A stretch of 64,000 nt of DNA. Origin: Synchiropus splendidus. Its lineage: Eukaryota > Chordata > Actinopteri > Syngnathiformes > Callionymidae. Made by a program: the position numbers and the translations under genes. Positions 11,721 to 22,589 of this stretch are shown piece after piece. The DNA lies in contig NC_071335.1 of the NCBI RefSeq assembly GCF_027744825.2, positions 30,579,501-30,643,500 of the forward strand, written 5' to 3'. Position 1 is the first letter of the stretch, and the number at the start of each line of letters is the position of its first letter. The notes beneath the pieces are model-generated. The model was not told the DNA's origin and did no database searches. It worked only from the letters and a program-made list of their open reading frames with translations.

Positions 11721-12109
11721 ATACTTTATCTATAAATGTACACACATGCACACAACTCTCCATACAACAAAAACATTTTTAAAAAAGGATAAAATGAAGA
11801 ACAATATAATTAATAGAACACAGCAAGCGGTCTATGTATCTTCTCTATTCATGAGTTGAGGGTTTCCTGGGCAAGGAAAGGACTTTTTGTGGGCAGAAAC
11901 CTCAAGAGAACCAGACTGAACAGGAGGCCGTAGATGAAGCAGTGAACTATAGAAGGGAAAAGACCCGACTTGGAAAACATCATTTCTGAATTTAGTGCAC
12001 AAACAACTGACAAATGATTGATGAAGCTTCATCAGCCCAATACCAGCGAATAGGCTGAACTGCAGCAGCCCTGCATTCAGCTGGCAGTGACAAGCGCTTC
12101 ACTCAAAAT

Positions 12110-14018
12110 TCAATCAACACTTTGTAAATCCAGTTTGTAGTGATGGTGTCGGACCCTGTAAAAAATCCTTTGCAGTACTGAGGGTGTTGTTCCCGCAGTG
12201 TTGTAGCCATTTGTGGTCCCCACTAGATGGAAGCCTAGTCGCTTGTAGAGGTGATGGGCAGCTGGAAAGTAAGCAGTGGTTCCTAACGTAGCTGTGTAGT
12301 ATTCCTGAGCAACAGCGTATTGAAGAAATGTCTGGCCCAGTGTAAAGCCTATACCACACTTCCGAAATCTCTTGTCCACTGACATCCGGCGGAGCATGAC
12401 AGTTCTAGTGGTCTGATTGCCATGAGCAGCAACCATTCCCACCACCTGTCCATTCAGCTCTGCCACCCATAGACAGTGATCTGGCAGAGAAAAAAGACAT
12501 GTATGTAGATCAGAAATATTATAAAGTAGACAATATATGAATAAAACAAGTTAATCGATATAAGACATGGTTAAAATAAAAGCAGCTAAAAGGAATATTA
12601 ACTGTTGTTGAACTCAAATTACATGAACTCAATAATGTATTTGAATGGATGAATGAATCTGACATTTTATCATTTTCAATTCAAAAGTTTCATAGGCTCC
12701 TTTTTGGTGAATTTTATGGTGAATTCTGCATTTATTTATTTATCAATCATGGTGTCACTGGAAAACTAAACATCTAAATAACTTAAGGAATCTCGTTTTT
12801 ATTCTGTTCTGCAGTCATATTCTCACATTTATATATTCATTCATTTATTTATCCGTCTTGGTTGTGAGTCCTACCTGGTGAATTCAAGTACTTGTCAATG
12901 TCCTTCAGGTCTGTGGAGACAACACGCTCCAGGAGGCTGCAGATCACCATTCGGCTGTAGTAGTAACGGGCGCAGAGCACAACTGCCGGAACAATACCCA
13001 ACATCCACCATGACTGGGTGAGAATGAGGCTCACAACTGTCCAGAGGAAATACATTTATAAAAAAAAAAAAAAAAAAAAAAATCTAAATAGCGTAGCCTG
13101 TCTGCTTTATAATTTATTTTGCACATATAATAACAACAATAATAATCATAATAATATAGTGGAGGTTTTCCAGCCACATTGCATCAGTGATGATTGCATC
13201 AGTCACGATGAAACATGACGGGAAATGAGTTGCAGTCATATTTATGCACGTTTGCAGATTTGTGCATTTCTTGAAGTAGCAGATCTCATTTTCAGAACTC
13301 ATTTGCTGGAAAAATTGACAGGCATACCTGAAGAAAAAGGGCCTGTATCTCTTTAAGAAAAAAAAAAAAAAGCTGTTGCTTTCTTCAAATTGCTGATTTA
13401 CATTTACACAGGATGTAATGTTGCCTGCTCTAGATAACCAGCCTGCATAAACGTACCACTTTGCGCTTACCACTCTTTCCGCTGGCCAACTGCAGGTTCC
13501 TTCCTCACCCCTCTGTCCTCGCAAAGTAAAGTGAGTCCGCTGTTTTACTATATCTATATGTTCTCCGTTACACCCTGTGGAATGTCTTTTGCAGCCCTGC
13601 AACCCAGCTGCTGAAAATCCTACGCAATTTTTTAATTCTGCAATTCTGATGTCTCTAGATCACCTTTCTGTTCACAGTAAGCTCAAAGCCAACACCTGTT
13701 TGCATTTTATCAGATTGGCCCTTGTCTGTCACAAGGTAACGCATGCAATGGAAAGAAACAAAAACACATAAAACTGAAGCTAAACAGACTTTCCCCAACA
13801 TTCTTACACTCAACCGATGCCAGCAAAAACTTGCCTGTAAACAGGAAATAGAGCAACAGGCTCTCGGGGTGATATTTCAGTCCCCTGAACGCCGTGTCCA
13901 CCACCATCTCCATGACCCCATCAGTGTAGATAGACAACATCTGCTGCCAGTCCCGTGGGTCATACCTTCGGACCAGTAAAGAGCCGATCGATTTGCTGTG
14001 CTCCATATCAGCAGACAT
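12110..14018 (-). CDS. nat8-like: NAT8/camello-like N-acetyltransferase, copy B (complete, 238 aa)
   Basis: A complete three-exon gene: 13835-14018, 12875-13036 and 12110-12480, with phases that join cleanly to 238 aa. I chose the ATG at 14018; a second in-frame ATG follows four codons later. Exon 1 holds LLVRRYDPRDWQQMLSIY and exon 2 a hydrophobic segment (VVSLILTQSWWMLGIVPAVV) followed by RYYYSRMVI. Exon 3 is the GNAT fold: WVAELNGQVVGMVAA, then the acetyl-CoA pyrophosphate-binding motif RKCGIG (residues 155-160, matching R/QxxGxG/A), then YFPAAHHLYKRLGFHLVG. The family acetylates cysteine conjugates or lysines on the ER membrane; the exact substrate cannot be read here. The first intron uses a GC donor (ACAG|GCAAGT), as in copy A. 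A minus-strand AATAAA at 11715-11720 gives a plausible 3'UTR of about 0.4 kb. The copies differ clearly in sequence, so the duplication is not very recent. Confidence 0.9.
13060..13082 (+). repeat. poly(A) run
   Basis: Uninterrupted A tract inside intron 1 of nat8-like copy B. Confidence 0.9.
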
Positions 14019-16100
14019 CTTTGAGTTTGCAGACAAGCACCAGTGAAGTGTACTTACTACATTTTGTGCCCGCCCAAGTTAAAGGAGGAGTGAGAACAAC
14101 TCTCCTTTTTATTGGCTTGTTAGGAAGTTTCAGTATTTCTTTACAATTATCCTTTGTGACTGTGAATGCGCCATACTGGAAACTGATTTTACATTTTCTC
14201 AGTCATGAGGTCGCTGCTCACATCATCTGTGCTGTATGAAACACTGCGTGTATTGTTGATAACCGAGTTCATCATGGACTTCATCAGCTGTCTGTCAGCT
14301 TTCTTTCACCTTGTAATGGTCCATGTCCTGTCAAGTGTGTCAGGAAGAAGTAAGCGTCACTTGTTGAGCCGGTGTTTCTTGATAGCTGTTTGGCAACTAT
14401 CCACAGTGCGCTTAATATTATACTCTTGAACCTGAGTGAAAAAGTGGTGAAAAAAGTCGAGATTCTTGAGAGGGAATACTTTTTTTTTTAATACAACAAA
14501 GTGACATCAAGTGCCTCTCTCACATAAGTGACGGTTAATCAGCCAGCCATCAATCTGCAAACCCCCCTGCAGCCTGAAGATAAGAGCATCAGTGGAGTGC
14601 TGTTGAGTCGCACCCACCACCATCAAGTCCGAATCTGTGACCAGAGCAACTGTGGAATCCACACCCTGATGAGAAACATGAGCCTCTACTCTTATTTGGA
14701 AATTAAGCATCATTGAACATCATTGTGTCCAGTGGCCCTTTTCAACCTGCTTGACTGTCCTGCTAAAAAACCTTTGAGTGGGTGCCTCAGCTCACCTGCA
14801 GCGGGAACCCTCTTCCCACGTTCATCTGTTAAGGTTCTTAAGAGCTTAACAGCCAGACATCACAGTGCAAGTTAGCTTCCCGAACACAATGTGATCAGTA
14901 AAAGTTGACATTCTGGTGGAACTTGTTGCTAGACTCTAACCCAGTTGGCCTTGGATTTGTAAAATCTGTACCTGCAGTGTGTTGAGGTTGCTACAATCAT
15001 CATTACAATAGTTAATGTGTTTAAATATAGAAACATATTTTGTTTTTCCACTCACAAAGACATGATGCATAATTTAATGACAACATAACACGGCTTTCCT
15101 TTTCTCAATACCATAATAGAGATATAATACAATGTATTTTATTTCGCAATTTCAGACATATAGCATCGTCTGAAATTGTGACATATTGCTAGATAGCAGA
15201 AACAACATATTGTTTTATCAGTCTACGCTGGAGTTTCCTCACCAAAAAAATATATTGATGTCTATATTATCTGGAGTGAAGGGAACAGGTCTGAATGTGG
15301 GGTTTATTTATCAAGTCATGTGTTACTGTTCGTGGTGCCATGAAGAAAAGGCAGCAGATTTGTCATTGTCCTCTCGTCTGAATGAACAGTGATCACAGCA
15401 ATGGCGGCAGGAGATGAAGCGTCGGGAAGAGCAGGACTGGAGGAGTGTGAGTCAACAGCGATAGCTCTCCGGAGGTGTGTCGCCATGTTTAGATAGAATC
15501 CTGTGATCTGGGGAGGTTCAGCATGTCGAATGTGACATTGGAGGGAGTGGGATAAGTTTTGTTCTATTTTTAATAGCGATGACGCCATTTGTGATGCATG
15601 CGAAAGACAAATGTGGGAGGAAGACAGAAAAAGGCATAGAACACAAGTCTTCTGCATCTGACAATGATTAAGCGCTCATTCACTGAAAGCAGTCTGTTTG
15701 CAACAAATTGCTAAAGTTGAAACTTGGAGCCAAACAAGCCACATTTGAAATTTTTATAACAAAGTCTAGTTTTGAAGTCAGAACTCTTCGGTTTGTTTCC
15801 ATTTATTATCAGGCTTTGCTGTCCGTAAGTGATCCTCTTGTCTTTCAAGACAAAATGATTTTCTCCTAAATCAGCCACATTTTTGAGGTCAAACCTGATT
15901 CATACGAATATTAGTCGTCACGTGTGAAGGAGTAGATTTGCTGGCAAGATGGAAAATAGCAAACAAATCCATTTTTCAAAGACAAATTCTTGCGAAATGA
16001 ACGTTTTTCAAGACTCTGTGACACATTGTGTCACTTCCTTTTGATTGGAAGAATCTCTCATTTTTTGTAATGTTTCAATGAATTTTCCTTCTTTTCTGAG
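14019..16100. other. intergenic, nothing recognised
   Basis: Short open frames exist on both strands, including a 113-codon one on the minus strand at 15316-15657, but they have no recognisable motif and no splice support. The sequence just upstream of copy B (14019-14100) presumably holds its promoter; no TATA box is obvious. Confidence 0.4.
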
Positions 16101-16105
16101 GAAAA

Positions 16106-16110
<5 letters not shown>

Positions 16111-16187
<77 letters not shown>
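16111..16187. repeat. (TA)n microsatellite
   Basis: About 38 uninterrupted TA units. Confidence 0.95.
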
Positions 16188-16190
<3 letters not shown>

Positions 16191-16796
16191 GGTTGCATAT
16201 TGTGTTGCCCTGCATCTAAAAACTCCAGTCAATGTGTGAAGGTTGTATCAAGATGCACTGTTGGATTTATTTTTGATCATTCAAAATGCACCGTGTTCAG
16301 TTGCACGTGTTCAATATGTTTTATTTTGTCTCTAGACGAAAAGCCAGATCTGAAGAAATATGAAAACAAAGATGGTGCCATTGAGAAATCAAAATCAAAC
16401 TCAACAGAAGACAATGTGACTCAGAGAGGAGACAAAGGGAGGAAACAGTCAAAATAAGGGCAGAAGTAAAAAAACCTTCAGTGGGAAATAAAAGCAGACG
16501 GGGAATACTGTCAATGTGCTTGTTGATAAAAATACAACTTCAAAGATCTCATTCATTCAGGCTATGAGGCCAGAATCACAGGGTTACCAGATGTAACACC
16601 TGTTCGATGAAGCGTGCAACACCCTCTGCCACCCCCTCCTGCTTGTAGGAAAATAGAAGGGTCTTATTGCAGAGTGGCCGGATCCTCTGCTGCTGGTTGG
16701 GCAGTGAATTGACTGTTTTTACTCACTGGCAAACCAGGGGTGTACCAATAGTGAGGCCTGGTCAGAAGGCTAAGCACGCTGAAATAGAAATCCCAT

Positions 16797-17083
16797 TTGG
16801 AAGCCACTGCAAGAGCCAAGAACATGATGATCTACTCAGTGCCAGAAGACATGGAAGCTAATGGTCTCAGGCTCTTCACAGAGAACTTAGTCAAAAACAA
16901 GGTGGGATACAATGAGGATTTTGAGATTCTGTTCTGTGACTCCCCCTTCAGTTACACTAAAGATGCTAAGCTGCGCCACATCCTTGTGAAATTCCAGCAG
17001 GAAGTGATGAAGTTTAAGGTCCTGAGGGCAGCATGGCTCACCAGAAACGTCACCATCAATGTTCAGACCAATAGGTCACTATG
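16797..17083 (+). mobile_element. L1-type LINE ORF1 relic
   Basis: A 95-codon open frame reads KNMMIYSVPEDMEANGLRLF, then DAKLRHILVKFQQEVMKFKV and LRAAWLTRNVT. This is the layout of the RRM-like and C-terminal region of fish L1 ORF1 proteins (N/I-x-I-Y-x-V-P-E, then I-V-K-F, then V-L-x-A-A-W). No ORF2 follows, and the Arg-rich part between the motifs is degraded. It looks like a dead fragment. Assignment is by motif recall. Confidence 0.6.
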
Positions 17084-20000
17084 AAATGGCAGCCTTGTTC
17101 TCAGGGGATCAAACATTTATTTCATTATTGCTCACAGCTCCGTTGCCATTTGGCGCTGCCTGCCTCTCACCAGTCACTGCTAAGGAGGCTAGTTTATTAG
17201 AAGAGAATGTTTTCTGCATTAAACAAGCAGTGGCAGTGAAGGAAATGATGACTTTCTTTTGAACATTTATTTGCACATATTATTCAAAGAACGTTATTAT
17301 TGTGCTCCACTGGCATCTGTTATATTTAGACATTTTTGCTTTGAAACTTTAAAAAAAACAATGTCTTTGATGTTCTTTTGGTGAGTTCAGCAAATTTAAC
17401 TTGCTGAAATCCTTTGCTTAGGCATCTGTGCCACTACGTTAGAGGACAGCAGGTCACCTGTGGAATACACTTGTCATTTCAAAATAAAGGCACTAAGGCT
17501 AAACATCTGGGACAATGTACAGTTTAGGGTATGAGAAAGATATTTTCCCGTTATTAGCATTGAAGCTACACTTTATTGTACAGTCCCAACAGTTTCCAAC
17601 AGTTTTGCACTCTAACAGAAACCTTGCCAAAGGCAGTCATAGACAAGCCGCCAAATCGTCCCATAAATGTCACAAAACAGAGTCAAATGACGGCTTCTCT
17701 CTTTAATTTATTCTCCAAAACAAACAGAGCGATCTTTGAGACATGCTGCTGTTTTGCATGCAACTTTGCTCACGTACACCCAGTCTTCTACAAGGTGGTA
17801 AAACCTGACAAAATGTACTGCAGAGCTACCGTTGACGTGCATTATGAATAACTACACAAAAAGGCATACGTACATTTGAGGAGCTGTCAGCATAAATTGC
17901 GTTGTTGGGACCGTCTGCCTACTTGATGAAGAATACCAGCAACACCCAACGCTGCCAAAAAGAGTGTTTTCACGTGTTTGTGCACAGACATCCAAATGTC
18001 CTTGGCACAGTACAAGTATATGACTCAAATGTAACACCTCTTCAGCTGCGACCTTTTTTTTTTTTTATCGCCTTGATGTCATTTTTCTCCGTCAACAACC
18101 CTTTCTCACCAGCATTCATTCATTCATTCCCTCTTTCTCGTCTCTAGTAGAACAGGAAGAGCAACAGTTTGCGCCTGGATCTATTGAGAGACTTGCTTTG
18201 TGCTGAAGGAAAATCCCTCTGCAGACTTTCATTCACCATCTGGGACCTTCCCCAGTTCCAGATGTTCAATACTTGCTCAATACTTTATTCGACGATAGCG
18301 ATGACCACCTCACGGCTTTTGCACTGTTAGATTTTTAATTTTTTTATGTTGAACCATCTGGAGTTCAAATGGTTGGTTTGTTCCTCACTGCTTGTTTTTG
18401 TAGGTGCTTTTTAAGCATGTCGAACACATGATTTGAAAGGTCGCTGTTTACATAAAACCAATGTAATTATTTCAGGAATGATGAGAAAAGGGTTAAAATT
18501 GAGAGGGAAAGTGGTAATAAATCAAAAACTAAATCAGTCAAGTGAGGTAGAATAAAATCAAAGACACCAGGGTATAGCAATGGCACGTGTCTAGGGGAAA
18601 GCAAACTTCTTCTTTTGCTACGTTATTGCAATATTATTAGCTCAGCCACAGAGGTTACAGCATTGTTTGTCCATCTCAATCTGTCTGTTGTCAAAATACT
18701 TTGAAAAATGGACGGATTAAAACAGAATTTCTGGAAAGATTGACATCGGGACAAGGAACAGATTCGATGTTAGTGGAGGTCCAGATTTTCATCTGAATCC
18801 TCAAATATTATGAAGGATTTGTCATACTGTTGTGAGAGAGCTGTGGAAGTGGCAGAGCTCCCAGAGTGCTTCACTAGTTTTCTCTTTATAAGCCACAAAA
18901 ATATGACCTGCTCATGTTTGTTATTCTGACTCAAATCAATGCACCCTCCGGCGTCTCTTCTTGTCTTTGACAGGATTATTAACCAAAGGGGTTTTTCAAA
19001 GGCTCTTGTCGCACCGGTGCATCATCTGGCTGCTGCTTTCATCACTAATAAGCTCAAAAGAGAGACGACAGTGAACATGTATGGTAGGAAATTGCAACAG
19101 GGGACGGGCTAAGGCAAGGTTCCTGCTCACAAAGTTGAAATAGTGGAAAACTGAGCATGAGGGGGTGTAGTAAAGAGACATAGAGTCCATGTCTGCATGT
19201 TCTTGCATGAGTTTTGTGTGTGCAAGCCTGAGGTTGAGATGAGAAAATCATAGCTGCGGGTGGTTATTGGTCATTTGCAAAAACAAGAAGAAGCTGAAAG
19301 CCTTGATTTGCTTACCATTACTATGGCAACTCTTTGGATGTTACACAATACTGTCACAATGCATCTTGAGAATCATGTGAGATGCTTGCAAAAGGTAAAC
19401 CCAGGGTTACCTGAGTGTAAACCTAGCCTAGCTCTATGAAGCTTGCAGGCCGTATAACAATGGCTTTGCTTCCACCACTCCCACATTCAGAGAAAGAACA
19501 ATCCACTGCCTTTTCCTCTATAAACGGAATGCACACACCTGCGACCTACTCCCTGTTGATCTAAGAACATGCGATGAAATAATTCTTATGAAAATCCTAT
19601 ATATGAAAGTCCACCTTTTACTTTCCAGATTGTGTTATATACTTAAATTAACCTAAAGACATTGGTGAATCTTTCAAAATGCTAATAACCTTTTACATGA
19701 TCGGTCCCCACGTGAGGCTGGGACCATCATTTCTCATTGATCAAATCTGGGATGTTAAAATGGGGACTGGAACAATAGTGTATAGACAGTAATGGAGAAG
19801 AGACAAAAACCCCTTTGTGCAAGTTTCTTTCACACTCTAATCACCTATTCAAAAATGTGTCAGCACACCAATGTTTGCTGCGAGAAGAAGACTGACTCAC
19901 AAGTTCAAAAACACGAGGAGTGAGCCTGTTGTAGTTCGTGGATATTCATTCAACACGAGATTGTCATGTGTGCGGATGGGTGTTGAGCAGTATGGAGGGG

Positions 20001-20960
20001 ATCCAATCAAGTCCACACAGCTTGTATGGACCGTGTGAAGAAAGTGCGTCACTGAGTTTTTTTTTTCCTCCGGCACAGAAGCTCAGAGACCAATGAGAAA
20101 CCTGGAGGATGAGCCATCTGCACTTGTTTCATCCTTATTTGGGCATCGCAACATGCTGGTGCGTGTTTGTGTGTGACTTTTCTATATCTGCTCTGTCTGC
20201 TTTCACAGTCAGTGACGTATGGCTCCCACAGACGGCCACTTATTGTGCTGAGAACAATAATCACAATAATAATAATAATAATAATCAGGGTTACATCAAG
20301 TATGAACTTTCAAGCATTTTACCTAGTATGAAGCGCTGCCAGAGCAATGGTCCTGCTATCTTTCTATTGTCAATGGGACGTGTTTAAGAACCAGAGCAGT
20401 GTATTCAGTCTCGAGTTCTCTCTGCAACTGTGACTATCTAAAACCAATCCCAGATGACAGAACAATGTGTTTTGCATAAGCTGTGGAACTGTGGCTCATG
20501 ACAAAAACAACTACATGATACATATTTCAGGCCTGACACATGAGGTATGATGACTTTTCTGTCGGAAAAGTTTATATCTTTCTTCTGTGTTGATGGGTCA
20601 ATGGGGTAAATTACCAAGAAAATGCCTGTCTGTTGTTTGTAAGTCATGCTTTTGGAAGGGATCATTGATGTGACAAGGATTTAAGCATTTAAAATGCTTA
20701 TTGCGTCACGATGATTCATGACTGTGAAGTCCTGAGACTCTGGCACAGAGGAGAAAGTAGCCTTGAGCACTCATACAATGTTTTTTTATTTGTGCGTATA
20801 GGGACGTGTGAGAGAGAAAAAGAGAGAGAGATGAGGAAGATTGAGTGAGAGAGAGAGGGGGCGAGAGAGAGCGCCTTTGTTAATGCTCATTCATATGTAG
20901 TTTTCTATTTTCAGGTCGAAATGTTCAAGAGCCAACGTAGACTGAAACACCCACACAAAA
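17084..20960. other. gene-poor intergenic region
   Basis: No supported exon. It contains (AAT)n at about 20255-20284 and a GA-rich tract at 20813-20875 (agagagag units). The open frames are short and featureless. Confidence 0.45.
20813..20875 (+). repeat. (GA)n purine-rich tract
   Basis: Imperfect gagaga units with gcgaga and ggggc interruptions. Confidence 0.8.
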
Positions 20961-21387
20961 CCATTTAGTTAAGTATGAATTTATTCATTTTGTCTTCTCG
21001 CTCACAAAAAATAGGTTACAAATAATTCAATCTGTCATACAATCTCTTGAAATCTGTCACAGATATTACAAAATAAAAGCACTTTCACAAACAACTGGCA
21101 CTTCAGACATCAGACAGCGATCTCACTATACTTTCTGTCGTACTCAATAAGACAGCACCTCATGGTTTCTGTTATCACTCACTACGATTCCTTTGTTTGT
21201 TATATCATCCTTCTAGGAATGTGAGTGGGCTCGTCTCTCTAACTCACCAGTGCCACTCTTTCCCACCTACAGGATTGGACCTTCAACTCCTATACGTCTT
21301 AACCGACTCTAGCAGAGTGTAAACATGGATAAAGGATTAAAACAGTACATCTACCAATTGATGAGTGATGGGATTTAAAATCTCCAC

Positions 21388-21720
21388 TCAGTTTTGACTC
21401 CTACGGCCCAACACTTTCAAACTGCTGAACTTCACTTGATCTTTAAGTGAGGCTGATTTATACCTCACACCCTTCCATTCACTGGTCCTGAGTCGCACAC
21501 AGTGATCTGCAAATTTGCACCTCAAGTGGCCATCTGGCTGTCCCTGCTGGTTACTCACGAAAGTGACAATCCACTGACGTATTTGCCTTTGACTGTCTGC
21601 CAGACTGTGAATCCTTTCATCCTCGTTTATCCACAACCAAAGAAAAAAAGCAAAGGAGCTTTTAGTCTCGTCTTGTAGCAGGTTTGTTGATACCCTCAGA
21701 TAATTTTGCTAGCTGGTTTG
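21388..21720 (-). other. orphan open frame without Met, possible terminal exon
   Basis: A minus-strand frame stays open for about 100 codons and ends at a stop at 21388. It includes a hydrophobic run (SSFAFFLWLW) and a basic, Cys-containing C-terminal part (GHLRCKFADHCVRLR, then KFSSLKVLGRR). It contains no in-frame ATG, so it could only be a downstream exon, a relic or chance. A minus-strand AATAAA follows at about 20979-20984. I do not recognise the family. It lies 0.9 kb downstream of rtn4rl2 and could also simply be 3'-flanking sequence. Confidence 0.2.
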
Positions 21721-22589
21721 ATAATTATATTTTTCTCAAGTCATAACCCCGCCCAACTCTGTTTTGATTTAAATTTGTAAACCCATTAAAGTGCCTGCCA
21801 CAGAAGCTTCTTTGACGCTAATGGCACCACACAGGAAATGGAGGTTACGGCAGATCAATATAAAACATCAGAACTCTGCTGCTACTCGTGCTCCTCCTCA
21901 CACTGTGGCATCACTTTCCCTAACACTGGCTTTCATCTTTCCGGACTGCTCACTTCCCTCCTCACATTGCCTCTCATCATATGTTTTCTTTGTCATCCCA
22001 CTCACGCCCACTTTCTCAGTTACCGCGTGTGTGTTCCAATTGCAAATGCCTTAACTGTCCGCGGAGACCTGTAGAAACACTGGCCTTCACAGTTCCCTTG
22101 GACTGAGACAGAAGCCTTAGTTAATACTGATGCGGTACGAACAGATAACATTTATCTATTTACATGACACTTTAAGTGTTACGGTATTGTCAGTACAGTA
22201 TTAAAAGTTACCAGAGCAGCCAGTTCACCTGGGTTCATTTAAAAAAAGCACTGTAATTGTGACAACATATCACTGACGACTGATGTCAAGATGCACTGAC
22301 ATTGATGGACTAAGCCCTCTAAGCCCTGATTGCAGGGAGTCACGACATCATACAAGTATGACACAGAAAGTCATACCTGTAGAGGATTGACATAGTTATA
22401 GGATCATAACTGAAATATCATTGCAGCTTTGGAATCTGTCAAGCCCTGGAGATTCAGAATTGAACCATCCCCCAATCTCCCTCGCTGAGCCTTGGTCATT
22501 GGCTGTCAGCTGAATGGGCAAAGGGGGTATAAAGGGTCTTACAGGGTCTTTGGAGCCTTTAAAACAGGCCCAAAGAGGGTACCACAAAT

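Noticed and set aside
16045..16239. 64-codon ORF made largely of Tyr-Ile repeats
   Set aside because: It is the translation of the (TA)n microsatellite, not a gene. The same applies to frames over the repeats at 28.5, 31.6 and 37.1 kb.
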